DNA from: Streptomyces odontomachi
GTDB lineage: Bacteria; Actinomycetota; Actinomycetes; Streptomycetales; Streptomycetaceae
Direction of reading: 5' to 3'
Assembly: GCF_024435355.1 (NCBI RefSeq)
Contig: NZ_JAMJWG010000004.1
Coordinates: 1 to 64,000, forward strand
DNA length: 64,000 nt
Shown here in pieces: positions 53,549 to 62,049 of the stretch; the first letter of the stretch is position 1, and each line of letters starts with the position of its first letter. The position numbers were made by a program, and so were the translations under genes. The notes beneath the pieces were generated by a model. It did not search any database and was not told where the DNA came from. It saw nothing but the letters and a program-made list of their open reading frames with translations.

Positions 53549-55264
53549 TCAGGAGCCACCCGGCACGACCGGACGGGCCGACGGTTCGTCCCCGGGGCGC
53601 CGCGGGACGATCACCGCGCCCTCGGAGAGCGGCCGGACGAGGCGCTGGTAGATCGCGAGCCAGCCCCGTTCGGAGGTGGGCTCCGGCGGCTTCCACGCCG
53701 CGCGCCGACGCTCGACCTCGGCATCGGGGACGAGGAGGTCGACGGTGGCCGTGGCCGTGTCGATGGTGATCTCGTCGCCGTCCTCCACCAGCCCGATCAG
53801 CCCCCCGACGGCCGCCTCCGGGCAGACCTGGCCGACCACCACCCCATGGTTGAGCCCGGACAGCTGGCCGTCGGTGACCACCGCGATGTCCTCGCCCAGA
53901 CCGGCACCGTGGATCGCCGCGACGAACCACGAAGCGGAGGCGACACCGGGCCCGCCCTGCGGGCCGAGGCCGCGCAGCACCACCACGTCGCCGGAGCCGA
54001 TCCGCCGGTCGCGGATCGCCTCCATCGCGCCGTCCTGGGTGTCGAACACCCGGGCGGGACCGCGGAAGCGGAGCTCGCCGCCGGCGGCGCCCCGCTTCAT
54101 GATGCCGCCCTCCCGCGCCAGCGATCCGTAGAGCAGGAGGAGCGTCGGCGCCGGCGCGTGCGGCTCGTCCACGGTGCCGACGACGGCGGGGTCGGCGACG
54201 GCGGTCTCGGCCAGCAACTCCCCCGCGGTACGGCCGCTGACGGTGCGGGCCGCCGGGTCCTGCCATCGCTCGAGCCCCTTCATGACGGCCCGGGTCCCGC
54301 CCGCCCGGTCGAGTTCGTCGACGCGGATCGGGCCGTTGGGCCGTACCGCCGTCAGCAGCGGGATCTGCCGCGACCACTTCTCGTACAGGGCGTACACGTC
54401 GACGCCGTTCTCCGCCTCGGTGGCGACCCCCTGGAGGTGGCGCAGCGCGTTCACCGAGCCGCACACGGCCAGACAGGTCCGCACCGCGTTGGCGAACGCG
54501 CCCTCCGTCATGACGTCCCTGGGCCGCAGGTCCTCCTCGACGAGCCCGACGATCCGCTCCCCCGCCGCGTGCGCCAGGCTCCGGACCCGCTCGCCGCGCG
54601 CCGGGATCAGCGACGCACCCGGCAGCGTCATGCCCAGCGCTTCGGCGGCCACGTGCATCGTGTTGGCGGTGCCCATCCCCGCGCACACGCCCGGACCGCA
54701 GACCGCGACATCGCACATCCGGCGCAGTTCGTCGACGCTCAGCCGCCCGTCGCTGACCGCGCCCACCGACTCGAAGACGTCCTCGATGTCGACCGGCTCG
54801 TCCCGGTGGATGCCGTGGTCCTGGTATCCGCCGGTCACCACGATGGTCGGAACGTTGAGCCGGGCGGCGGCCATCAGGTGCCCCGGAGTGGTCTTGTCGC
54901 ACGACGACAGGCAGACCATGCCGTCGAGCAGGGCGCCCTCGACGACCACCTCGATGTCGTTGACCAGCAGGTCCCGGGTGGCGAGCAGATAGCGCGCCTG
55001 CCGTCCCGCGTTCGTCACGAAGTCGCTCGGGGCGGTGGTGCGGATCTCGAACGGCAGGCCGCCGGCCGCCCGGACGCCCTCCTTGACGACGGCGGCCAGT
55101 TCGTCCAGGTGGCTGAAGCAGGACGACAGCTCCGACGAGGTGTTGACCACCGCGATCTTGGGTTTGTCCATGTCGGCGTCCGGTATGCCGAGCGCACGCC
55201 ACTGGGCCCGGCGCACGGCCCAGGGAGTGGTTCCCGGCGTGAAGTTGCTGCGGAGCTCAGGCAT
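53549..55264 (-). CDS. IlvD/Edd family dehydratase, probably acting on a sugar acid
   Basis: A 571-residue Fe-S dehydratase of the IlvD/Edd family. Cluster-ligand motifs are CDKTTPGHLMAAARLN (about 119 onward) and CGPGVCAGMGTANTM (about 188-202). Dehydroxyacid dehydratase IlvD and phosphogluconate dehydratase Edd are the family models, but here the neighbours (FAD oxidoreductase, ALDH, SDR, sugar-type regulator and transporter) suggest an aldonate substrate. It overlaps the FAD gene by 8 bases and is co-transcribed with it. Confidence 0.85.
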   Translation of the reverse strand: MPELRSNFTPGTTPWAVRRAQWRALGIPDADMDKPKIAVVNTSSELSSCFSHLDELAAVVKEGVRAAGGLPFEIRTTAPSDFVTNAGRQARYLLATRDLLVNDIEVVVEGALLDGMVCLSSCDKTTPGHLMAAARLNVPTIVVTGGYQDHGIHRDEPVDIEDVFESVGAVSDGRLSVDELRRMCDVAVCGPGVCAGMGTANTMHVAAEALGMTLPGASLIPARGERVRSLAHAAGERIVGLVEEDLRPRDVMTEGAFANAVRTCLAVCGSVNALRHLQGVATEAENGVDVYALYEKWSRQIPLLTAVRPNGPIRVDELDRAGGTRAVMKGLERWQDPAARTVSGRTAGELLAETAVADPAVVGTVDEPHAPAPTLLLLYGSLAREGGIMKRGAAGGELRFRGPARVFDTQDGAMEAIRDRRIGSGDVVVLRGLGPQGGPGVASASWFVAAIHGAGLGEDIAVVTDGQLSGLNHGVVVGQVCPEAAVGGLIGLVEDGDEITIDTATATVDLLVPDAEVERRRAAWKPPEPTSERGWLAIYQRLVRPLSEGAVIVPRRPGDEPSARPVVPGGS

Positions 55265-56669
55265 CCTGATCGTCCCTCTCCTCGGTGCGGTTCCCACCGG
55301 TGCGGTGCTCGCCGGCACGGGTCGGCTCGGCGTGGATCTGCTCGGCGTGGATCTGCTGGTCGGCCGTGGTGCCGAGGAACGCTCCCCGGTCCGTCAGCAC
55401 CCGCCGGACCCGCTCGGCCGGCACGTCGCGCGGTCGCTGCGCACCCTCGGTCGCCAGGTGGGCCAGCACCCCGGCCGCCTCCCCCATCGCCATGCACTGG
55501 GCGGTCACCCGCAGGGACGCCTGCGCGCCCAGGTCCGCCGACGCACAGCGCCCCGCGACGAGCACCCCGTCGAGATCGCGCGGCACGAGCACGCGCAGCG
55601 GGATCTGGTAGTAGGCGCCGGGGTCGAGCCAGCCCCACTGGGTCCCACGACCGGCCCCGTGCCGTTCCATCGGCCAGGCGCTGCATCCGATCGCGTCGGG
55701 GAACCGTGCGGCGCCCGTCACGTCGTCGCTGCTCAGCACGTACGCTCCGGCCACCCGACGGCTCTCCCGTACGCCGAGCTGGGCGCCGCAGTCGAGTACG
55801 AAGGCGTGCTCGAACCCCGGCACGTACCCGCGGAAGGCCTGCTCGTAGCGGAGCACCTGCCGGCGCCCCTCGGCCTCCGCGGCGCCGAACTCCTCGGTAC
55901 GGGCGGGGTCCGGCGGCCTGCCCCGGTCGCTGACCCGGGTGATGTTCAGGTGCATGATGCCGGGGTGCACGCTGTACATGCCGCCCGCCGTGCGGGGCAG
56001 GTCGATGCCCGCGGCCACCGCACGCTCCAGGTGCGCGTGCAGCTCGGCACGGCTGATGGTGGCGGCGCGGTCGGTGTCCACCCCGCCGAAGCGGAACATG
56101 GTGCTCGGGAACTGCGGCGGCCCGTCGACCGGCAGGAACTCCCCGCCGGCCTGCGCGACCACGTCGGCGTCACCGGTGCAGTCGACGACCACCGGGGCCC
56201 GCAGCCGGCGCGGTCCCTGCTTGCTGTGCACCTCGATGCCGGTGACCCGGTCGCCGTCCCGGAGCACGCCGGTGACCATGCTGTGCAGCAGGACGTCGAC
56301 ACCGGCCGCACCCACCAGCTCGTCGAGCACCAGGGTGAGCCGGAACGGGTCGTACGGAAGGGACGCGGTGCGCAGCCAGAAGACCGGCTTGTCCGGCGCG
56401 CCCCCGCAGTCCCGCAACCGGTCAGCGACCTCGGTGGCGAAAGAGCCCACGACGGGGAGGGCCGCACCGTCCCGCACCGTGTAGTAGCCGCACAGGCTGC
56501 CGAGCGTCACCGCGGTCATCGTGCCGCCGAGGAACCCGTACCGCTCGACCAGCGCCACCCGCGCGCCGGAGCGCGCCGCCGCCACCGCCGCCGCCACTCC
56601 GGCGGGGCCGCCGCCGGCCACCAGGACGTCGTAGGTATCCGTATCCGTGGTCGTTGCCAAAGGCGTCAT
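55257..56669 (-). CDS. FAD-dependent oxidoreductase
   Basis: A 470-residue flavoprotein of the FAD_oxidored (PF12831-like) type. The Rossmann GGGPAG motif is at 19-24, with VALVERYGFLGGTMTAV following and PVVVDCTGDADVVAQAGGEF near 165-185; VAGRCASADLGAQASLRVTAQCMAMGEAAGV closes the FAD domain. The substrate is unknown. Start ATG 56669 has no ribosome site, and the promoter lies so close that the mRNA may be nearly leaderless. First gene of the minus arm. Confidence 0.85.
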   Translation of the reverse strand: MTPLATTTDTDTYDVLVAGGGPAGVAAAVAAARSGARVALVERYGFLGGTMTAVTLGSLCGYYTVRDGAALPVVGSFATEVADRLRDCGGAPDKPVFWLRTASLPYDPFRLTLVLDELVGAAGVDVLLHSMVTGVLRDGDRVTGIEVHSKQGPRRLRAPVVVDCTGDADVVAQAGGEFLPVDGPPQFPSTMFRFGGVDTDRAATISRAELHAHLERAVAAGIDLPRTAGGMYSVHPGIMHLNITRVSDRGRPPDPARTEEFGAAEAEGRRQVLRYEQAFRGYVPGFEHAFVLDCGAQLGVRESRRVAGAYVLSSDDVTGAARFPDAIGCSAWPMERHGAGRGTQWGWLDPGAYYQIPLRVLVPRDLDGVLVAGRCASADLGAQASLRVTAQCMAMGEAAGVLAHLATEGAQRPRDVPAERVRRVLTDRGAFLGTTADQQIHAEQIHAEPTRAGEHRTGGNRTEERDDQDA

Positions 56670-56707
56670 GGGTACGTATTCATACCCGGGTCCCCGTCGC
56701 TCGTCAA
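56670..56707 (-). promoter_or_regulatory. Promoter and LacI-type site of the FAD gene
   Basis: On the minus strand TTGACG (56707-56702), 17 bases, then TATGAA (56684-56679). Only 9 bases separate the -10 box from the ATG, so the transcript starts at or within a few bases of the codon. The motif ATACGTACCC (minus strand, 56679-56670) fills that gap and recurs in the ALDH promoter. Confidence 0.65.
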
Positions 56708-56749
56708 TGGATCCGACCGATGCTAGGGTCAAGTCAAACAGGAGGCAGG

Positions 56750-57772
56750 GTGAAACCATCCCGAGAAACCGGTCTGACCAGCAAAGATATCGCCAAGATC
56801 GCTGGAGTCTCGCAGTCCACGGTGTCCCGGGTGCTCACGAACGACCCCCGGGTCCGCGCCGAAACCCGCGAGCGGGTACTCCGGGTCCTGGCGGAGAAGA
56901 AATACGAACCCAATCTCGCCGCCCGGATGATGCGGACCGGCCACACCGGTGTGGTGGGCGTGGTGATCGCGCGGATGACCAACCCGTTCCACTCGTACCT
57001 GCTGCACACCCTCGCGGCCAAGCTCACCTCAGTGGGCTTGCAGACCATCTTCTGGCACGCCGAACAGGGCGCCGACCAGGCCGCCGTGCAGGCGATCCGG
57101 CAGCGCCGGGTGGACGCGATGATCTTCACCACGGCCGCGGCGGACTCCATCCCGCTCGCCGCAGCGGTGGACCAGGGCATCCCCGTCCTGCTGGTGCACC
57201 GGGCGGTCGAGCGCCTCGCCTGCGACCAGGTCACCGGTGACAACTGGGAGGGCGGGCGGATGGTCGGCCAGTACCTGACGCGGCGCAGCCGGATCGGGTT
57301 GATCAGCGGCGACCTCAACGCCAGCACCATCCGGGAGCGCGAGATGGGCTTCCGGTCGGCCCTGGCGTCCGCGGGTGTGGAGATCGCCGACCGGGACTGC
57401 GCACGCGTCGACGTCTCCCACCGGGAGGGACGCGAGGCAGCCCGGCGGATGCTGGACCGCGACGACCCGCCGGACGCGATCTTCGCGGTGAACGACATCA
57501 CGGCGTTCGGGGTGGTCGACGCCGCACGCTCGCTCGGCGTCACGGTCCCCGACCAGCTGTGGGTGGTCGGCTACGACGACATCGAGATGGCCTCGTGGGA
57601 GGCGTTCAACCTGACCACGGTCAACGAGCCGGTGCAGGACATGGTCGACCGCGGCGTCGCGCTGCTGCGCCAACGGCTGGCGGACTCCTCGTCGGAACCG
57701 GAGAAGGTCTGCCTGCCCTGCACGCTGGTGCCACGCCACTCGACCGGCTGGGCCGAGGCCGGCACGGACTGA
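56750..57772 (+). CDS. LacI family transcriptional regulator
   Basis: A 340-residue repressor: HTH SKDIAKIAGVSQSTVSRVLTNDPRV (about 10-34), hinge KYEPNLAARMMRTG, effector domain with VVGVVIARMTNPFHSYLLHTLA and LWVVGYDDIEMASWEAFNLTTV. GTG 56750 has a strong AGGAGG 6 bases upstream. It is divergent from the FAD-dehydratase arm and upstream of the ALDH-SDR-MFS arm; the shared ATACGTACCC motif suggests it regulates both. Confidence 0.93.
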   Translation: MKPSRETGLTSKDIAKIAGVSQSTVSRVLTNDPRVRAETRERVLRVLAEKKYEPNLAARMMRTGHTGVVGVVIARMTNPFHSYLLHTLAAKLTSVGLQTIFWHAEQGADQAAVQAIRQRRVDAMIFTTAAADSIPLAAAVDQGIPVLLVHRAVERLACDQVTGDNWEGGRMVGQYLTRRSRIGLISGDLNASTIREREMGFRSALASAGVEIADRDCARVDVSHREGREAARRMLDRDDPPDAIFAVNDITAFGVVDAARSLGVTVPDQLWVVGYDDIEMASWEAFNLTTVNEPVQDMVDRGVALLRQRLADSSSEPEKVCLPCTLVPRHSTGWAEAGTD

Positions 57773-58003
57773 CCCCCCTCCGGCCGGACTTCCGCCCCTC
57801 CTGGGCCGGCTCGTCCCGGCCCTTGAGCCCATTCGTCCCGACTCCCGAGCCAGAACTTCCCAGCTCGTGGACCAACGCGTCCCGACCTGGGCGGACTCCC
57901 GCTCCGGAGCCAACCGCCCCTGTCCTGAACGGACTTGCCCGACCCCGGGCGCGCCGACTCCTCCGCGCCCCGCGCTCGGCCGACCCAGGGAGTGCCGGAG
58001 GGG

Positions 58004-58040
58004 TTGACATCCACCCCACCTCTCGTTTGCATACGTACCC
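58004..58040 (+). promoter_or_regulatory. Promoter and LacI-type site of the ALDH gene
   Basis: TTGACA (58004-58009), 17 bases, then TTGCAT (58027-58032); ATACGTACCC (58031-58040) overlaps the -10 end and matches the site in the FAD promoter. Downstream, ACGGCATTCAACGGA is directly repeated (58042-58056 and 58057-58071), ending in the ribosome site. The rest of 57773-58003 shows only short CGTCCCGAC-type repeats. Confidence 0.65.
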
Positions 58041-58082
58041 AACGGCATTCAACGGAACGGCATTCAACGGAGGAGGGCGGCT

Positions 58083-59504
58083 GTGGCGCTGGATCCGACG
58101 GGCCTGTACATCGACGGTGCTTGGGTGAGCACCCCGGACACGATCGAGGTGGCCGACAAGTACCACGGGAAGGTCATCGCCACGCTGTGCACCGGCACCG
58201 CCGGCGAGGTGGACCGTGCCGTGGCCGCCGCGCGGCGGGCCGCTGCACGGCCGCTGCCGCCCGCACGGCGTGCCGAGGTGCTGCACGCCCTGGCCGCCGC
58301 CCTGCTCCAGCGGGTCGACGTGCTCGCCGGTGTGGTCACCGCGGAGACCGGCAAGCTGCTGCGGGACGCCGAGGGCGAGGTGCGGCGCACCGCGCAGGTG
58401 CTGCGGATGTGCGCCGAGGAGGCCACCCGCATCGGGGGCGAGACACCGCCCGTCGACGGCACGCCCGGCATGGAGAACCGGCTCGCCTTCACGGTGCGCG
58501 ATCCGGTCGGCGTGGTCGCCGCGATCGTGCCGTTCAACGCTCCCTTGGTGCTGCTCGCGCACAAGTTCGGCCCGGCGATCGCCGCGGGCAACAGCATCGT
58601 CGTCAAGTCGGCGCCGGAGACCGCGTACTCCGCCACGCTGCTGTTCGACCTTCTCGCCGGGGCCGGTTTCCCGCCCGGGTACGCGTCTCTGGTGACCGGT
58701 GGCGCCGAGGCGGGTGCGGCGCTGGTCGCGCATCCCGGCGTCGACCTGGTCACGTTCACCGGCAGCGCCCGCGCGGGCCGGGCGATCCACGCCGCCGCCG
58801 GCCCCCGGCGCACGCTCCTGGAGCTGGGCAGCAACTCGGCGGCCGTGGTCACCGATGACGCGGACCTCGCGCACGCCGCCGAGACCTGTGGCCGCCAGGC
58901 GTTCTCGCACGCCGGGCAGGTCTGCATCTCCGTGCAGCGCGTGTACGTGCAGCGCTCCCGCCACGCCGAGTTCCTCGACCGGCTCACCGCCTACGCCGCC
59001 GACCTGGTGGTCGGGGATCCGTCCGACCCCGGCACCGACCTGGGCCCCCTGTTGCGTGCCTCGGACGCGGCACGGGTCGAGTCCTGGCTCGCGGAGGCGA
59101 CCGCGGCGGGCGCCACCGTCCGGTGCGGCGGCACCCGAAACGGCACGCTGTTCGCGCCGACCGTCGTCGAGGGCGCCCGGGAGGACATGCGGCTGGTGTG
59201 CGAGGAGGTCTTCGGGCCGGTCGTCAGCGTGCTGCCGTACGAGGCGGACGAGGACGTGATCGAGCTGCTCAACGCCGGCGAGTACGGGTTGCAGACCGGG
59301 GTGTTCACCCGCGACGTCGACCGGGCCATGCGGTTCGCGCGCGCCCTGCGGATGGGCGGAGTGCTGATCAACGACGGGCCGCTGTTCCGCGCCGACGCCC
59401 TGCCGTACGGCGGCATCCGGTCGTCCGGGCTCGGCAAGGAAGGCCCCCGGGACACCATCCGCGAGATGACGGCGGAGAAGCTCGTCGTCCTCAACCTCCG
59501 CTGA
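58083..59504 (+). CDS. Aldehyde dehydrogenase
   Basis: A 473-residue NAD(P)-dependent aldehyde dehydrogenase. Motifs: PFNAPLVLLAHKFGPAIAAGN (150-170), KSAPET, FTGSARAGRAI, catalytic Glu247 (in LLELGSN, Ser replacing the second Gly) and catalytic Cys281 (GQVCIS), EEVFGPVVSV and PYGGIRSSGLGKEGP. Typical substrates of such cluster members are lactaldehyde, glycolaldehyde or a keto-acid semialdehyde. GTG 58083 follows GGAGGAGGG. First gene of the plus arm under the same LacI control. Confidence 0.9.
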   Translation: MALDPTGLYIDGAWVSTPDTIEVADKYHGKVIATLCTGTAGEVDRAVAAARRAAARPLPPARRAEVLHALAAALLQRVDVLAGVVTAETGKLLRDAEGEVRRTAQVLRMCAEEATRIGGETPPVDGTPGMENRLAFTVRDPVGVVAAIVPFNAPLVLLAHKFGPAIAAGNSIVVKSAPETAYSATLLFDLLAGAGFPPGYASLVTGGAEAGAALVAHPGVDLVTFTGSARAGRAIHAAAGPRRTLLELGSNSAAVVTDDADLAHAAETCGRQAFSHAGQVCISVQRVYVQRSRHAEFLDRLTAYAADLVVGDPSDPGTDLGPLLRASDAARVESWLAEATAAGATVRCGGTRNGTLFAPTVVEGAREDMRLVCEEVFGPVVSVLPYEADEDVIELLNAGEYGLQTGVFTRDVDRAMRFARALRMGGVLINDGPLFRADALPYGGIRSSGLGKEGPRDTIREMTAEKLVVLNLR

Positions 59505-59594
59505 CAGCGTGCGGCGACTGCGCCGACGCGAAGAGCGAATCATCCCGACCTCGATGCTCGACCCCGAGCAATGAACAGGAAGCAGGTACCTCTC

Positions 59595-60374
59595 ATGCAG
59601 CACCCGACCGCCATGCAGCTGGAGGGCAAGGTCGCGTACGTCACCGGCGCGGCGTCCGGCATGGGCTACGAGATCGTGTCCCTGTTCGCCGCGCACGGCG
59701 CCACCGTCGCACTCGCCGACGTACAGGAGGGCCGGGTCACCGAGGCCGTCGAGAAGCTGCGCGGGGACGGGCACGAGGCCCTGGGCTACCGGGTCGACGT
59801 GACCGACCGGGCCACGGTGGAGGAGAGCGTGCGCGATGTGGAGCGGCGCACCGACGGCATCGACATCGTCGTCAACTGCGCCGGTATGGCCCATGAGTTC
59901 ACCCCGATCGAGAAGATCGACGACGGCCTGTACCGCAGGGTCATGGACGTCAACGTGGACGGCGTCTTCCACGTCTGCCGGGCCGTGGTACCCGCGTTGA
60001 AGGAGCGCCGTCGCGGCTCGATCATCAACATCGCCTCGGTCGTCGCCGTCCGCCCGCGCCCCGGCCTCACCGCCTATGTCGCGGCCAAGAACGCCGTGAT
60101 CGGCATGACCAAGTCCCTGGCGCTGGAGACGGCCGCCGACGGCGTGCGGGTCAACTGCATCGCGCCCGGCGCCGCCGAGACGCCCATGCTCAACCAGTTC
60201 ATCGGCGAGTCCAACGACATCGCCAAGGGCCGTGAGATGTACGTCAACTCGATCCCGATGGGCCGGCTCGCCGACCCCGGCGACATCGCACGCGGCGCGC
60301 TCTACCTGGCATCCGACAACGCCGGGTTCGTCACCGGCGAGGTCATCGCCATCGACGGAGGCCGCTCCGTGTGA
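59595..60374 (+). CDS. Short-chain dehydrogenase/reductase
   Basis: A 259-residue classical SDR. TGAASGMG (17-24) binds NAD(P); NCAG near 94-97; Ser148, Tyr161 and Lys165 (YVAAK) form the catalytic triad; GEVIAIDGGRSV closes the fold. It probably oxidises a sugar or a C5/C6 polyol. ATG 59595 is chosen; ATG 59571 is 8 codons upstream. It is followed by an MFS transporter in the same arm. Confidence 0.9.
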   Translation: MQHPTAMQLEGKVAYVTGAASGMGYEIVSLFAAHGATVALADVQEGRVTEAVEKLRGDGHEALGYRVDVTDRATVEESVRDVERRTDGIDIVVNCAGMAHEFTPIEKIDDGLYRRVMDVNVDGVFHVCRAVVPALKERRRGSIINIASVVAVRPRPGLTAYVAAKNAVIGMTKSLALETAADGVRVNCIAPGAAETPMLNQFIGESNDIAKGREMYVNSIPMGRLADPGDIARGALYLASDNAGFVTGEVIAIDGGRSV

Positions 60375-60402
60375 GCAGCCGTGGGTGAGCCGAAGGGGCG
60401 CG

Positions 60403-60510
60403 CCTGTGTCGAGGAGGCAGGGGGCCCCACCCGCGCGAGCGCAGTCGAGCGCGGGGGAGCGCGGAGGCCCGACGAAGGAGGGCTGAGCACGGTCGCCTCC
60501 TCGACACAGG
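60403..60510. repeat. 16-bp perfect inverted repeat in the SDR-MFS gap
   Basis: CCTGTGTCGAGGAGGC (60403-60418) is repeated in inverted form at 60495-60510, 76 bases apart. The loop contains GAGCGCAGTCGAGCGC and a GGGGAGC stretch. It may fold as an mRNA hairpin between two genes or be a small mobile relic. Confidence 0.85.
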
Positions 60511-60563
60511 CTGTAAGCGCCCCGGAGGCGAACCGAGCTCTAAACGCGCTGAGAGGACTTCCC

Positions 60564-61877
60564 ATGCAACCGACTACAACCCGGCAGGACACCGGTGCCG
60601 CCGTGGACCGGCGCCCGCTGGTGCGGTCCGTCGTGGCGGCCGGTATCGGCAATGCCATCGAATGGCTCGACTACGCCGTCTACGGCTACCTGGCACCGAC
60701 GATCGGCGTGCTGTTCTTCCCCTCCGCCGATCCGACGGCGTCGCTGCTCGCGTCGTTCGCGGTCTTCGGCCTCACCTTCGCGGTGCGGCCGTTGGGCGCG
60801 CTGTTCTTCGGCTCGCTCGGTGACCGGATCGGCCGGCAGCGCACGATGGCGGCCGTGGTGGTGCTCATCTCCGTGAGCACGTTCCTGATCGGGGTGCTGC
60901 CCACACACGCCACCCTCGGTGTCACGGCGACGGTCATCCTGGTGCTGCTGCGCATCGGGCAGGGCTTCTCGGCGGGCGGCGAGACCGGCAATGCGTACAC
61001 CTTCCTGACCGAGTACGCCCCGCCGGGCCGGCGCGGGCTGCTGACCAGCATGGGGAACCTGTCCGCCTTCGTCGGCGCGCTGTTCGGTTCGGCGCTGGTG
61101 ACCGTGCTGTACAGCACCCTGCGGGACGGCGCCATGGAGGCGTGGGGTTGGCGGATCCCGTTCCTCATCGCAGGGCCGCTGGGGCTGGTCGGGCTGTATC
61201 TGCGGATGCGCCTCGAGGACACGCCGGTGTTCCTGGCGTTGGAGGAACGTGGTGCGGCCGGCGGGGCGCCGCTGCGGGAGGCGCTGCGCGAGCACTGGCG
61301 CGCCGTCCTGCGGTGCGGCTGCATCGGCGTGATGCACGGCGTCGGCTTCTACATGGTGCTCACCTACGTGCCGAGTTTCCTTGCCGGCGAGCTGTCGCTG
61401 AGCGGTACCGAAACGTTCCTTCTCACCATGGTCGCGCTGCTCGTGGCGATCGTGACCCTGCCGCTGACCGGCGCGCTCTCCGACCGCGTGGGGCGACGGC
61501 CGGTGACGATCGCGGGGTGCGTGGCGTACCTCGTCCTGTCGTACCCGATCTTCCTGCTGATGTCCCGGGGCGGCGTGCCGGGTGCGGTCGCCGCCCTCGC
61601 CCTGCTCGGCGTGGTGTTCGGCACCTACGCGGGCACGCCGTTCGCCCTCATGGCGGAGTTGTTCCCGGCGCGGGTGCGGGTCAGCGGCTACTCCTTCGGC
61701 TACAACGTCTTCGTCGCGCTGTTCGGCGGCACCACCCCGTTCATCGCCACCTACCTGATGTCGGTGACCGGCAGCCAGCTGGCGCCCGCCGGCTACCTGA
61801 TGGCATGTGCGGCGATGGCCCTGGTGGCGGTGCTGGTCACACCGGAGACGGGGCGCGGGGAGCTGCGCACCGTGTAG
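60564..61877 (+). CDS. MFS (metabolite:H+ symporter-like) transporter
   Basis: A 437-residue permease with twelve predicted helices; GDRIGRQR (motif A, loop 2-3), AGGETGNAYTFLTEYAPPGRRG (about 133-154) and SDRVGRRP in the second half. This pattern matches MHS-type sugar acid or osmolyte symporters. It would import the substrate of the catabolic island. The last eight residues (GRGELRTV) fall on a REP-like GC repeat. Confidence 0.85.
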   Translation: MQPTTTRQDTGAAVDRRPLVRSVVAAGIGNAIEWLDYAVYGYLAPTIGVLFFPSADPTASLLASFAVFGLTFAVRPLGALFFGSLGDRIGRQRTMAAVVVLISVSTFLIGVLPTHATLGVTATVILVLLRIGQGFSAGGETGNAYTFLTEYAPPGRRGLLTSMGNLSAFVGALFGSALVTVLYSTLRDGAMEAWGWRIPFLIAGPLGLVGLYLRMRLEDTPVFLALEERGAAGGAPLREALREHWRAVLRCGCIGVMHGVGFYMVLTYVPSFLAGELSLSGTETFLLTMVALLVAIVTLPLTGALSDRVGRRPVTIAGCVAYLVLSYPIFLLMSRGGVPGAVAALALLGVVFGTYAGTPFALMAELFPARVRVSGYSFGYNVFVALFGGTTPFIATYLMSVTGSQLAPAGYLMACAAMALVAVLVTPETGRGELRTV

Positions 61878-61899
61878 TCCACCGGGAAGGGAACGGCAA

Positions 61900-61936
61900 G
61901 GGCCCCCGCCGACGTGTTGCGCGTCAGCGGGGGCCC
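61900..61936 (+). terminator. Terminator of the ALDH-SDR-MFS arm
   Basis: GGGCCCCCGC (61900-61909) pairs with GCGGGGGCCC (61927-61936); the stem extends by GAC/GTC after a mismatch. No T tract. Downstream to 62049 only the leader of the kinase gene is present. Confidence 0.75.
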
Positions 61937-62049
61937 GCCGTGTTGCGTGCGCCGAGTCGGATTCCCAACCGGAACGGCACGCCTTGGTGGTTGGGTGGGT
62001 GCCGGGCGATGATCGGTGGACAGGTGTTCTGGCCGGGGAAGAAGGCGAT

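Noticed and set aside
53549..55264. Naming the dehydratase ilvD
   Set aside because: The context is a sugar-acid-type operon with FAD oxidoreductase and LacI control, not branched-chain amino acid synthesis.
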